A stretch of DNA of 64,000 bases from Scylla paramamosain (GCF_035594125.1 NC_087191.1:5379467-5443466); one strand, 5' to 3'. Shown: positions 1-16,989, numbered from the stretch's first letter. The notes: generated by a model not told the origin, from the sequence alone. Program-made: numbers and translations.

Positions 1-41
<41 letters not shown>

Positions 42-53
42 TCCACTACCACT
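1..53. repeat. (CTA)n trinucleotide repeat
   Basis: A perfect CTA run fills positions 1-36 and decays into CCACCTCCACTACC-type sequence up to about 53. The window edge cuts it, so its true length is unknown. A second TAC/CTA array lies at 432-625. Confidence 0.9.
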
Positions 54-119
54 GGGGCGTAGTCATATATACAAGCATGCATCTAAAGTATACAGTGTCA
101 GTAGTTGAAGTTTCGAACA

Positions 120-215
120 TGATTTCAAAGAGTGGGAGGGGTGGAAGTGTCACGTGTGAGTTAGGAGGAGCCTCTCTACCGACGTCACTCACGTGGCAGG
201 TACGTCACAGTAATA
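120..215 (+). promoter_or_regulatory. E-box / CRE-like site cluster, candidate promoter of the downstream transporter exon
   Basis: Two perfect CACGTG E-boxes lie at 151-156 and 190-195. CRE-like ACGTCAC cores lie at 181-188 (GACGTCAC) and 201-208 (TACGTCAC), and a G-rich GC-box-like stretch lies near 133-144. Four such sites in about 60 bp in otherwise AT-leaning DNA, roughly 450 bp upstream of a first coding exon, is what a proximal promoter could look like. CAG/GTACGT at 197-205 also fits a splice donor and could end a non-coding exon. Motif matching is seen; promoter function is inference. Confidence 0.3.
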
Positions 216-431
216 TCGTTCGTATCCCTTCATTGCTGACTTAAACCTCATTTCTCTAGGGCAAATGCATTACCTACTTCATTATAATTCCAAACATTAC
301 CGCATGGTTTGAAACACACTGTCGCCACATATACCGATTCAACTGTTAAATACGACGTTAGTGCCCCAGAAGTAGGCGACTTGCTCCCTGAAGTCCATAG
401 AATTTTTAAATCATGCTTATTATGCTACATG
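216..431. other. Unassigned sequence upstream of the first coding exon
   Basis: No recognisable element or domain. The frame of the downstream exon stays open leftward to about 309, but it then runs through the TAC/CTG microsatellite and has no family resemblance, so I treat this as 5' UTR, intron or flank. Confidence 0.4.
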
Positions 432-449
432 TTACTACTACTATCACTG

Positions 450-503
<54 letters not shown>

Positions 504-504
504 T

Positions 505-538
<34 letters not shown>

Positions 539-577
539 GTTATATTACGACTATTACTATTACTACTACTACTACTG

Positions 578-610
<33 letters not shown>

Positions 611-650
611 TTACTACTACTCCTGCTGCTGCTGCTGCTGCTGCTGCGTT
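432..650. repeat. (TAC)n trinucleotide array ending in (CTG)n
   Basis: Imperfect TAC/CTA repeats run from about 432 to 625, then six to seven CTG units lie at about 626-647. Translated, it gives meaningless poly-Leu, poly-Thr or poly-Tyr. The right edge runs straight into GTTTCAG at 648-654, so the pyrimidine-rich CTG tract sits where a splice-acceptor pyrimidine tract would be. Confidence 0.9.
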
Positions 651-656
651 TCAGCT

Positions 657-930
657 ATGACGCTGGAGTCTTCCATGAAAAATTCTCCCCTACTGGAGCC
701 GGAGGCAGAGGAATGGAAGAATAACGAAAAGAGAGAAGAAGAAGAGGTGCAAATAAATGAGGAAAAAGAGGAGATAAGAGAGGAAGAAGATACAAATGAA
801 GAGAGAAATGTACAAGAAGACATAAACGAAGAAGAGGAGGAGGAAGAAGAAAGAGAGGATGATGATCTAATAGAACTTGCCGGAGCAAGAGGAAAGTGGA
901 CGCTATGGATGTTTTTCCTATGTGCTTCAG
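657..930 (+). CDS. First coding exon of an SLC22-like organic ion transporter (partial gene)
   Basis: This exon gives 91 codons plus one base from ATG 657 (MTLESSMKNS...). Residues about 17-70 are extremely acidic and charged (runs of Glu, Lys, Asp) and would form a cytoplasmic tail. They are followed by DDLIELAGARGKW and a hydrophobic start of TM1 (TLWMFFLCAS). A short cytoplasmic segment with Gly-Xaa-(Gly/Arg)-Xaa-Trp just before TM1 is typical of SLC22 major-facilitator transporters, which move organic cations, anions or carnitine across the plasma membrane. The exon ends TCA G/GTTAGT, a good phase-1 donor at 931. The start is chosen because the upstream frame is microsatellite. GTTTCAG at 648-654 could be an acceptor, placing the ATG two bases into the exon; a continuous 5' UTR is the alternative. 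The partner exon at 31434 matches in phase. The SLC22 assignment rests on pattern recognition only. Confidence 0.6.
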
Positions 931-1001
931 GTTAGTTTGGCTTTGTCTTCTTTTTTGTAGATTTGTATTTTCTTCAGTTTTCTGCGAATTCTTTTTACAT
1001 T

Positions 1002-3900
1002 GACCCTAAGCGTCTTGATGCCGCCCTCAACTTCATTAATGTCTGTAATATTCGCGGTCTTAGATCTAATCTTCAATCTCTACAACACCACCTCTCCTCC
1101 ACTAAACTTCATCTTCTTTTTCTCTCTAAAACTCAGGTGTCTGAGGCAACTGACAGTAGGCCCTTTTCTGTTCCCTCCTACTTTCTCTATCCTCATTTTC
1201 AATACAAAGTTGGATGTTGCGTTTATGTGCACAACTTAACCTGCTCTCGTGCCAACGCTCTTGAATCTTCCGGGTTTTCCACCATCTGGCTACGACTACA
1301 GAGTCACTCTCAAACTAAATAATTTTATCTGTGCTGTATACCTCTCACCTAACTCCTCTGACTATATGAAATTATTTGACTACTTAACTTCCATTCTGAC
1401 TCTCTTCCCTTTTGCAGAGATCTCCATTTTTAGAGACTTCGACATTCACCACCAGCTTTGGGTTTCCTCTCTCCTTTCACTGACCATCCTGGTGAACTAG
1501 CCTTCTGCTTTGCTATCCTCCACGACCTAGAGCAACTGGTGCAACACCCTACTCGTATTTCTGACCGTCTTGGAGATACGCCCAACATTCATGACCTTTT
1601 TCTAACCTCTAATCCTTCTGCATATACTGTTATCCTCTCTTTTTCCGTTGGGCTCTTCCGATCACAATCTCATATTAGTATTTTGTGCTATCACCCAATC
1701 GCTCCTCAGGATCCCCCTAAGCGGATGTGCCTTTGGCATTTTTCTGCTACTAATTGGGGGATCTGAAGAGATATTTTGCTGATTTTCCTTGGAATGACTA
1801 CTGCTTCCGTGTCAGAGCCCCGTCTCTGTGTGCCGAGCGCATAAGAAAGGTAATAGTGTCTGGTATGGAGGCGTACATTTCTCACTCTTTTTCTCGACCA
1901 AAACCTTCCAAACCTTGGTTGAACACAGCCTGTTCTCGTGCTATACATGATAGTGAGGTGACCCACAAAAGGTACTTGAGGCTTACATCACCAGAATCTC
2001 ATGCGCTTTATATTTCTGCCCGCAACCACGCCAAGTCTGTTCTCCAAGTAACCAAAAACTCCTTCGCAAATAGAAAGTCTCAAAACTTTTCAAGACTTCT
2101 GGCATGTAGCCAAAAACATCTCCAATAACTTTCCTTCTTCTTTCCCTCTTTTATTTTAGCCAGATGGAACCACTGCTATTGCATCTATCCCTAAAGCTGG
2201 ACTCTTCACTCAAACCTTTCCTAAGAACTCTATCTTGGATGATTCAGGGCCTTTTCCTCCCTCTCCCTCTCCTCCACACTCTTGACTATTTCATGCTACC
2301 TATTACAATTTTTTTTTGCAGTGATGTTTTCCATGCCCTCCCTAGCCTAAACCCTTGGAAGGTTAAGGACTTGATAGAGTTCCTCCTATTATCCTCCGAA
2401 ACTGCTCCTCCATGCTTGCACCTTAGTCAATCTCTTTTCAAATCTGTCTGTCAACATATACCTTTCCTTCTTGCTAAAAGTTTTCTTGGCCTGTTGAGCC
2501 TGTTCCTAAAAAGGGTGACGGTTCTAATCCCTCAAACTACCGTCATATTGCTTTGATTTCCTGCCTATCTAAAGTTTTTTAATCTATCCTCAACAGGAAG
2601 ATTCTTAAACATCTATCACTTCACAACTTTCTATCTGATCACCAGTATGGTTTCCGGCAAGGCCGCTCAACTGGTGATCTTCTAGCTTTTCTTACTGAGC
2701 CTTGGTCATTCTTTTTTTAGAGATTATGGTGAAACTTTTGCTGTTGCCTTAGACATCAAGAGCTTTTGATAGAGTCAGACATATCAAAATCTTTTGATAG
2801 AGTCTGCCGCAAAGCTTTGATTTTCCAAATTACCCTCCTATGGCTTTTATCCTTCTCTCCGTACCTTCATCTCAAGTTTCCTTTCTGACCGTTTTATTGC
2901 TGCTGTGGTAGATGATGACTGTTCTCCTAAATCTATTAACAGTGGTGTTCCTCAGGATTCTGTCCTGTCACCCATTCTCTTCCTGTTATTCATCAATGAT
3001 CTTTTAAACCAAACTTCTTGTCTTATCCACTCCTGCGCTGATTATAACACCCTGCACTTTTCCACGTCTTTTCATACACGCCCAACCCTTCAGGAAATAA
3101 GCGATTCACACGCAAGGAAGTCACAGAATGCCTGACTTCTGGTCTCTCTAAAATTTATGATAGGGCAGAAATTCTTCAGTGACATTCAACTGTCCCTTTC
3201 TTCCACATTGAACACTCTCTGTCTGTCCTTTTCATATGATCTAAACTGGAAATCTCACATCTCACCTCTAGCTAAAACAGTTTCTATGAAGTTAAGCGTT
3301 CTGAGACTTCTCCGCAAATTTTTCGCACCCTTCCAGCTGCTAACTCTGTACAAGGGCCTTATCCGTCCATGTATGGAGTATGCTTCACATATCTGGGAGG
3401 TTCCACTCGTACTGCTCTTTTAGACAGGGTGGAATCAAAAGCTTTTTGCCTCATCAACTCCTCTCCTCTAATTGACTATCTTCAGCTTCTTTCTCATCGC
3501 CGCAATGTTCCATCTCTAGCTATCTTTTACCGCTATTTCCATGCTAACTAATCTTCTGATCTTGATAACTGCATGCTACTCCTCCTCCTGCGGTCTCGCT
3601 GCACAAAACTTTCTTCTTTCTCTTACTCCTATTCTGTCCACCTCTCTAATGCAAAAGTTAACCAGTATTCAGAATCATTCATCCTTTTCTTTAGTAAACT
3701 CTGGAACTCCTTGCCTGCTTCTGTATTTCCACATTCCTATGACTTAAATTTTTTGAAGAGGGAGGTTTCAAGACACTTATCCTTTAATTTTTGACTGCTT
3801 TTATTTTTCACTATTCGCTTTTTTTTTCTTTTTAGTTGATTTTTCGTTGCCCTTGGCCGGTGTACCTCCTACATAAAAAAAAAATAAATAAAATAAATGA
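1002..3900 (+). mobile_element. Family A LINE copy A1, nearly full length but heavily decayed
   Basis: The copy starts at GACCCTAAG, equivalent to codon about 29 of the family A ORF, so the 5' UTR and start are missing. Recognisable in order: endonuclease N-terminus (NIRGL at about 1045), the FPFAEIS and D/N segment (near 1410-1445; GDFN has decayed to RDFD), the linker with a FRVRAPSLCAER-like segment (near 1805-1835), RT pieces (PKKG, YGFR, VPQ-SVLSP near 2950), and the C-terminal SKAF-LINSSPL and SRHLSFNF near 3430-3790. It ends with the family 3' UTR (CCTTGGCCGG...CTACAT) and a poly-A tail. Many stops and frameshifts make it the most diverged long copy. A (CT)n array follows the tail. Confidence 0.9.
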
Positions 3901-3914
3901 TAATACATCTACAA

Positions 3915-4046
<132 letters not shown>

Positions 4047-4054
4047 AATACATC

Positions 4055-4151
4055 TATCCTTAAACTAGCTCCTTCTAGCATAGTGCGAGCATAAACACCA
4101 CAAATCTAGACACTTACTGGTCGCTTGCAACTATCAAGCCTTTCAGCCCGC
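4055..4151 (-). repeat. Short dispersed repeat R1, inverted partner of 6749-6848
   Basis: The reverse complement of this segment matches 6749-6848 over about 95 bp, with about six substitutions and one 6-nt indel by eye. It shares GACCAGTAAGTGTCTA and GTGGTGTTTATGCTCGCA. It has no coding potential. It could be a SINE or MITE fragment; I do not recognise it. Confidence 0.7.
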
Positions 4152-5468
<1,317 letters not shown>

Positions 5469-5472
5469 ACAT

Positions 5473-6703
5473 ATAATTACTCCAAGTGAGGTCTAAAGTA
5501 CTGGATTAGAGGGTGCTGTGAACTTATCATTAAACCCAGCTGTGACCTCACTGAACGTTTCCCTTTGTGTCTCAAAACACATGGGGGCAGTCACAGCCTG
5601 CCCTCTAAAGACAACTCTCTTCCTCCACACAAATCTACAAGTATCTAATAACACACACACCCCTCATTCAAAATTTCAAAATTATTATAGTGACTCCTAC
5701 ACCAGCCTCGGAGTCCCCATCTGGGGAGGGGACCACAAATGTTCCCAGGTCGGACTGCCCTTTTGAGAACGACCCTAAGTGTCGTGACAGTTCCTCAACT
5801 TTTTCTTCATTAACTTCTGCAACATTCGTGGTCTAAGATCTAATTTTCAATTTGTAGAACACCATCTCTCCTCTTCTAAACCTCATCTTCTTTTCCTTAC
5901 TGAAACTCAGATGTACGAGTATGAGGCAACTGACACTGACACCTTTTCTGTTCCCTCTTACTTTCTCTATCCTCATTTTCGATCCAAAATTGGATGTTGC
6001 GTTTATGTGCGCAACGACTTAACCTGCTCTCGTGCCCACTCTTAAATCTTCCGAGTTTTCCACCATCTGGCTACGACTACAGAGTCACTCTAAAACTTCT
6101 AAAACTGAATTTATCTGTCCTGTATACCTCTCACTTAACTCATCTCACTATAAGAAATTCCTTGTCTACTTAATTTCCAAAGTGGAGCACATGCTGATTC
6201 TCTTCCCTTTTGCAGAGATCTACATTCTTGGAGACTCCAATGTTCACCACCAGCTTTGCCTTCCCTCTCCCTTCACTGACCATCCTGGTCCATCCACGAC
6301 CTAGAGCAATTGGTGCAACACCCTAAACGTATTCCTGACCGTCTTGGAGATACGCCCAACATTCTTGACATTTTCCTGACCTCTAATCCTTCTGCTTATG
6401 GTGTTACCCTCTCTTCCCTCTTGGGCTCCTCCGATCACAATCTCGTATCTGTATCTTGTTCTATTGCACCAATCCCTCCTCAGGATCCCCCTAAGCGAAG
6501 GTGCCTCTGGCGTTTTGTCTCTGCTATATGGGGGGACCTGAGGAGGTATTTTGATGATTTTCCTTGGAATGACTACTGCTTCCGTGTCAGAGACCCGTTT
6601 TTGTGTGCCGAGCACATAACAGAGGTGATAGTGTCAGGCACGGAGGCGTACATTCCTCACTCTTTTTCTCGACCTAAACCTTCCTATCCTTGGTTTAACA
6701 CCA
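5473..6703 (+). mobile_element. Family A LINE copy A2: 5' UTR and endonuclease part only
   Basis: It begins inside the family 5' UTR and keeps the AACCCAGCTGTGACCTCACTG block near 5535. The ORF start and endonuclease follow: NIRGL near 5822, FPFAEI and GD(S/F)NVHHQL near 6208-6256, and SSDHNL near 6427-6443. It stops near CCTTGGTTTAACAC at about 6703, before the RT. Stops and indels interrupt the frame. Loss of the 3' end is unusual for a simple LINE insertion, so later rearrangement is likely; a short duplicated CCTTGGTTTAACA at the right edge supports that. Confidence 0.88.
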
Positions 6704-6731
6704 ACTATACAATCCTTGGTTTAACATCATC

Positions 6732-6765
6732 TATCAAGCCTTTCAGCTCGCTGAAAGGCTTGATA
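6732..6765. repeat. 16-bp-arm hairpin at the edge of repeat R1
   Basis: TATCAAGCCTTTCAGC (6732-6747), spacer TC, then its exact reverse complement (6750-6765). The left arm is also the terminal sequence of R1 at 4132-4147 in the same orientation, so R1 has been partly duplicated in inverted orientation here. Confidence 0.85.
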
Positions 6766-6848
6766 CTCGTAGTTGCGGGCGACCAGTAAGTGTCTATATT
6801 CGTGGTGTTTATGCTCGCATTATGCTAGAAGGAGCTAGTCTAAGGATA
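6749..6848 (+). repeat. Short dispersed repeat R1, second copy
   Basis: Partner of 4055-4151 in inverted orientation. It follows the broken end of family A copy A2, whereas the other copy follows the (CT)n tail of A1. Confidence 0.7.
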
Positions 6849-7318
6849 TATGACATGAGAGTAGTGAAAGATGTGAAGGGAGCTGATTCCTGGTCGTAAC
6901 AGCATATATGGATATAGATAGATTGAGATTTTGCATGAGTTGCTGCAAAAACTCGTCAGGTCTACTTTCCTCTTCCCACCAACTGTGAAAAACTTTTTTC
7001 CGAACTTTTGTTGGCCTTACCTGATGCCCCTCTTGCATAAAAAAAAAGCTCATCCATAAATCTGTCAAATCTTCTTTTGCATGTTGGGTGTTACTGTACT
7101 ATCATGACATACTTTACTGAACTTAAGGAAGATTAATAGTAATAAAGCGGTCAATACATCATCTCAAGTCTGGAGGTAAAAATATATTAATGCAGTTTTA
7201 GGTTTAAGTAACCTAAAACTGCACCAGCACATTTTTTTTTATCACTTGCGAATGATAAATGAACGCACCCCTTTCCCTTTAATGGCAAAATGGCAACACT
7301 TGTGCTTTATGTCTGTAT

Positions 7319-7320
<2 letters not shown>
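6849..7320. other. Unassigned sequence with a 14-bp-arm hairpin
   Basis: No coding signal. It includes a perfect inverted repeat, TGCAGTTTTAGGTT at 7191-7204 and its complement at 7210-7223, with a 5-nt loop. The rest is AT-rich single-copy-looking DNA. Confidence 0.4.

Positions 7321-7409
<89 letters not shown>
7321..7409. repeat. (GA)n microsatellite
   Basis: About 44 perfect GA units immediately upstream of a reverse-oriented family A 3' end. Confidence 0.95.
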
Positions 7410-7411
<2 letters not shown>

Positions 7412-7434
7412 TGTAGATGAATTATTATTATTAT

Positions 7435-7726
7435 TTATTTTTATTTTCTTTATGTAGGAGGCATACCGGCCAAGGGCAACGCAAAATCAATAAAAAAAAT
7501 GAAATAAAGCCCCACTGAGATGTTGATCCCTCAATAGGGTCCGAAGCGGTAGTCAAGTGTCTTGAAACCTCCCTCTTCAAAGAATTTAAGTCATAGGAAT
7601 GTGGAAATACAGAAGTAAGCAAGGAGTTCCAGAGTCTACTAGAGAAAAGGATGAATGATTTTGAATACTGGTTAATTCTTGCATTAGAAAGGTGGACAGA
7701 ATAGGAGTAAGAGAAAGAAGAAAATG
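7435..7726 (-). mobile_element. Family A LINE fragment A3: 3' end only
   Basis: The minus strand reads the C-terminal ORF tail (VSRHL-like, near 7555) and the 3' UTR ending CCTTGGCCGGTATGCCTCCTACATAAAG. It is 5' truncated at about 7726, where family B sequence begins without a spacer. Confidence 0.9.
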
Positions 7727-9806
7727 TTCATGTGGTGACTGAAATGAGAGTGAAGTTCAAAAGAATGAAGAAAAACAAGAAAGTGAGGAAAGACTGGAAT
7801 ATACTACGAAGAGAGGAAGAAGTCGTCGAACAGTATGCTGTGGAGGTGTCTAACAGATACGGCATTTTGTGGGATGAAGCGGAAGATGAGGGTCTGGAGA
7901 GAAGTTGGAGAGTATTGCAAGGTATGTTGGTGATAGCAGCGGAAGATATTATTCCGAATGAGAAAAAAAAAGAAGGAAGGCGTGGATGAATGATGAAATC
8001 CTGGACCTAATGAAAAAGAGAAGAAAAGTAAAGAACACTTCAGAGGAAAGATACAAAGAATTGGATAGAAGTATAAGACAAATGTGTAAAAAATAGGAAA
8101 GAACAGTGGCTAGGAAAGATGTGTGAAGGAGTGGAATAGTTGGAAAATGTATACTCCAAGTTAATGGCAGAAAAAAAATCAGAGAAATAACAGGGAAACG
8201 GAGGACAACCAGGAGCACGATAGTAAAAGGCAAAAATGGTAACATCTTGACAAAGAGAGAAGTTCTAAAGAGATGGGAAGACTACGTTGGAGAACCCTAT
8301 GGAGGTACAAAAGGAGAGAGACCAAAGCTTGAGGAGATCGAGCAAGGGCCTTCAATTTTGAGATGTGAGGTGGAGAAAGCTGTGAGGGGGATGAAGTGGA
8401 GGAAGACGGAGGGGAGTGATGGAGTGGTGGTTGGGATGGTGGAGACTGCTGGGGACTTAACGATAGAGAAGATCACAGAGTTAGCAAGTCAAATATATGA
8501 AACGGGTAATATACCTGAGAGAATGGAGGAGCCTGAATTCATTGTAATACCAAAAAAGGAAGGAGCAGTAGAATGTGGTAAACATCGAACAATAAGTATT
8601 ATGAGTCAGGTGGCGAAGATTGTACTGAGAGTGATAGATGAGAGGTTGAAGAGAAAAATCGAGGAAACAGTGGAAAGAGCACAGTTTGTTTTTAAGAAAG
8701 GTAAAGGAACGAGGAATGCAACTTTTTGTACTAAGAACCATTATAGAGAGAGCCATACATAAGCAGAAAGACCTGTTCATGTGCTTTGTTGATTTCGAAG
8801 AAGCGTTTGATATGGTACGTCATGAGGTATTGGTGGAGAAGTTGAGAATGTTAAGTGAAGATACTGCTGATTTAAGGGTAGTGACCAACATGTACTGGGG
8901 ACAGAGAGCTGTGGTGAGAATCTGAGATTAAAAAAAGTGACTGGGTTAAAATAGGGAGAGGAGGTGACAGTTGTCACCGGACTTGTTCTCACTTTACTCG
9001 CAGGCCGTCATAGATGAAATGGCAGATTTGGAAGGTATTAAGGTGGGAGGAATGAATGTAAATAACATAAGATAAGCGGATGATACGGTATTAATTGCGG
9101 ACACGGAAGAAAAGTTCCAAAGACTGGTGGATGGACTGGATGAGGAATGTAGAAGAGTTGGATTGAAGATTAACATCGGTAAAACAGAAGTGATGGGAGT
9201 GACCAAGAGAAAGGAACAATTGAGGATGAATGTGAATGTAGATGAATAGGCAGTGAAGCAAGTTAGATCATTCAGATACTTGGGAAGTTTGGTGGACGAA
9301 GATGGTAGAAGTGATGCGGAAACAAGATTAAGAATTGGAATGGGGAAAACTAATTTTAGACAAATGAGAAGGATACTGACAAACAGGTATTTGAGCATTG
9401 GGATCCGGCTAAGAATTTTGAAGACTTATATATGGTCAGTTATGTTATACGGTTGTGAAGAGACTGGAGGCGGCGGAGATGTAGTTCATCAGAAGAATTA
9501 TGAGGGTCCCGTGGGTGGCAAGAAGGACAAACCAGTTAGTGTTGCAGATGGCCGGCACGACGAGGGAGCTGATGACCACAGTAAAAAGAAGACAGAAGAC
9601 AGGGTATCTGGGGCATGTTTTGAGGGCGGGTGGTCTTGAGAGAGACTGTCTCTTGGGGATGATCGAGGGGAAGAGAGGACGAGGGAGACAGAGGATGAAG
9701 TACATGGATGGAATCAAGGAGATGGTGGGAAGAGAGAAGATGGAAGAAGTAGTGGAGTTGGCTGGGAACAAAAGAGTGTGGCACTCTATTGTCACCAACG
9801 TGACAA
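7727..9806 (+). mobile_element. Family B LINE (RTE/BovB-like), 5'-truncated copy B1
   Basis: It begins at the last endonuclease residues (VTEMRVKFKRMKKNKK) and runs through the linker and RT to almost the end of the ORF (RQRMKYMDGIKEM, then VWHSIVTNV). RTE-type features are the FVDFEEAFDMVRHEVL motif A, the C-terminal RYLGSLVDEDGRSDAETR block, and the SVMLYGCE and GHVLRAGG segments. The frame is broken several times. The right edge abuts an oppositely oriented copy (B2) at 9807, giving a tail-to-middle inverted pair. Confidence 0.85.
8247..9790 (+). pseudogene. Family B reverse transcriptase relic
   Basis: The RT fingers lie at 8247-8762 (MTKREVLKRWEDYVGEPYGG; KAVRGMKWRKTEGSDGV; FIVIPKKEGAVECGKHRTIS; AQFVFKKGKGTRNA). 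After a frameshift, motif A lies at about 8780-8820 (FVDFEEAFD). The catalytic YADD region near 9070-9090 is decayed: TAAGCGGATGATACG reads stop-ADDT, so the tyrosine position is damaged. The connection and thumb region continues at 9253-9470. It would copy family B RNA into DNA in the nucleus if intact. At least three frame breaks and the lost YADD residue make it dead. Confidence 0.8.
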
Positions 9807-9832
9807 CAAAGCACATAAACAAGTCTTTCTGC

Positions 9833-10348
9833 TTATGTATGGCTCTCTCTATAATGGTTCTTAATACAAAAAGTTGCATTCCTCCTTCCTTTATCTTTCT
9901 TAAAAACAAACTGTGCTCTTTCCACTGTTTCCTCGATTTTTCTCTTCAACCTCTCATCTATCACTCTCAGTACAATCTTCGCCACCTGACTCATAATACT
10001 TATTGTTCGATGTTTACCACATTCTACTGCTCCTTCCTTCTTTGGTATTACAATGAATTCAGACTCCTCCATTCTCTCAGGTATATTACCCGTGTAATAT
10101 ATTTGACTTGCTAACTCTGTGATCTTCTCTATCGCTAAATCCCCAACAGTCTCCACCATCCCAACCACCACTCCATCACTCCCATCCGCTTTCTTCCACT
10201 TCATCCCCCTTACAGCTTTCTCCACCTCCCATCTCAAAATTGAAGGCCCTTGCTCGATCTCGTCAAGCTCTGGTCTCTCTCCCTTTGTATCTCCATACAG
10301 TTCTTCAACGTACTCTTCCCATCTCTTTAGAACTTCTCTCTCTGTCAA
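9833..10348 (-). pseudogene. Family B reverse transcriptase N-terminal block (B2)
   Basis: 171 residues in one open frame (MTEREVLKRWEEYVEELYGD). RT fingers motifs are present: KKADGSDGVVVGM, IPERMEESEFIVIPKKEG, CGKHRTISIMSQ, VFKKDKGRRNA. The ORF stops just before motif A where the copy is broken, so the polymerase catalytic residues are absent here. Confidence 0.8.
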
Positions 10349-10601
10349 GATGTTACCATTTTTTGTCTTTTACTATCGTGCTCCTGGTTGTCCTCCGTTT
10401 CCCTGATATTTCTCTGATTTTTTTCTGCCATTAACTTGGAGTATACATTTTTCAAGTGTTCCACTTCTTCACACATCTTTCCTAGCCACTGTTCTTTCCT
10501 ATTTTTTACACATTTGTCTTATACTTCTATCCAATTCTTTGTATCTTTCCTCTGAAGTGTTCTTTACTTTTCTTCTCTTTTTTATTAGGTCCAGGATTTC
10601 A

Positions 10602-11609
10602 TCATTCATCCATGCCTTCCTTTTTCTTTTTTTTCTCATTCGGAATGATATCTTTCCTCACTTTCTTGTTTTTCTTCATTCTTTTGAACTTCACTCTCAT
10701 TTCAGTCACCACCGGAACATGATCACATCCTACACCACAGTCTGTTCCCGGATATGTCTTCACCAGCTGTAGGCTGTTCCTGAACCTTTTATTCACTGTA
10801 ATATAGTCTATTTGGTTCCTCACTCTATCTCCCGGACTCCTCCATGTGTATAAGTGTCTTAGGTGATGTCTGAAAAACGTGTTCATAATCACTTGATCCC
10901 AACTTTCGCACTATTCCACCCACTTGTCTCCCCTTTTGTTTCTCTCTCCTAGACCGAAACTTCCCACCACATTTCCACAGCGACCTTCTCCCACTTTTGC
11001 ATTTAGGTCCCCGATTACTAAGGTCACTTCTCCTAGTTTACATTGACCCCTGGTACTATCCACCTGCTCGTAGAAGGCATCTACCTCGTCATTGTTATGA
11101 TCTCCTGTTGGTGCATACAGTCCAGTGGGCTTAGCATCGATCTTAACAAAAATCACCCTCTCAGACACTTGCCAACTCCGAACCACTGCTTCTGCCATCT
11201 CGTTCTGCAGCAGCACCCCCACACCCGCCTCATGTCTCTCTCCTGAACAGTACATTGTCCAACCTCCTGAATTTATCTGCCCAGAACCCGTCCATCTAAT
11301 TTCACTCACTCCCACCACATCCAGTTTCATCCTCTCCGCCTCCTTCTTCAGGTTATCCAACTTTCCCACCTGATACAGGGTGCTTATATTCCATGTAGCA
11401 TTTCTTCTGCAACAATCCCACCTAGCAGTAGTCCGATTTCGACTCTCAGACACCTGCTTTACATGTTCGGGTGAGCCGCCAACAGTCTCTTGATTACGGA
11501 CGGGCATCACCTGCCGGTCATGATCCCACCGTCCGGGCGCGACAGCATCCCCACTGGAGATGCTCACGTTGACGCTGTTGAGCGTATTCTCTCTTTGTGG
11601 CACTTCCAT
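10602..11609 (-). pseudogene. Family B APE-type endonuclease domain (B2)
   Basis: The start ATG at 11609 is followed by about 75 linker residues, then an exonuclease/endonuclease/phosphatase fold: ATWNISTLYQVGKL, the catalytic glutamate in VVGVSEIRWTGSG, HEAGVGVLL, YAPTGDHNNDEVDAF, and GDLNAKVGEG. After a frame break near 10900 it continues with TFFRH, YTWRSPGDRVRNQIDYI and CDHVPVVTEM, so the Glu, GDLN, ID and DH catalytic set is all visible. This enzyme nicks target DNA for target-primed reverse transcription. The pattern matches craniofacial-development-protein-2-like RTE endonucleases. One frameshift plus the missing 155 bp downstream inactivate it. Confidence 0.82.
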
Positions 11610-11755
11610 TGTTATTCTTGGTTAAAATACGTGGTAGGGTCACCACTCCCTTTTCACGGATTTGGTCCACGGTCTCTTACTGGTTATTCGAGACTGCCCT
11701 GTTTTTTTCTACAGAGTATTCCTCCATCCGCGTCTAATAGGAGTTTTCTCTCCCC

Positions 11756-11927
<172 letters not shown>

Positions 11928-12017
11928 AGAAATGACGAGGGGAAGGGCAGCAATACTATGGTTTCACATCATGATGAACTTATATGAATACAATTTAAGA
12001 ATAACATGAATAACAAT

Positions 12018-12023
12018 AATATA

Positions 12024-12114
<91 letters not shown>
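12018..12114. repeat. (AT)n microsatellite
   Basis: About 48 AT units with one G interruption. Its right edge is directly joined to a truncated family A copy (CCCAACATTCTTCATC, endonuclease region). Confidence 0.95.
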
Positions 12115-16889
<4,775 letters not shown>

Positions 16890-16891
16890 GG

Positions 16892-16896
16892 ATATA

Positions 16897-16987
<91 letters not shown>
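16892..16987. repeat. (AT)n microsatellite
   Basis: About 47 AT units with one G interruption, directly followed by the 5' terminus of the best family A copy (A6). Confidence 0.95.

Positions 16988-16989
<2 letters not shown>

Larger units (their letters stand above)
9807..11640 (-). mobile_element. Family B LINE copy B2: 5' half, inverted relative to B1
   Basis: On the minus strand this copy runs from about 11640 (short leader) through the endonuclease and into the RT, ending exactly in motif A (LFMCFV) at 9807 where the B1 3' end begins. It overlaps B1 for about 0.9 kb in inverted orientation. In the shared 171-residue RT block I count about 153 identical residues, so the two are separate, moderately diverged copies. 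B2 lacks about 155 bp present in B1 at 7788-7944. Confidence 0.85.

Noticed and set aside
413..724. Poly-Thr/poly-Leu frame overlapping the first exon
   Set aside because: Trinucleotide repeat read in another frame; the conserved transporter-like frame is the one starting at 657.
7727..11640. Twin priming as the origin of the family B inverted pair
   Set aside because: Twin priming places an inverted 5' piece ahead of the sense 3' piece without repeating content. Here the order is reversed and about 0.9 kb is present in both arms.
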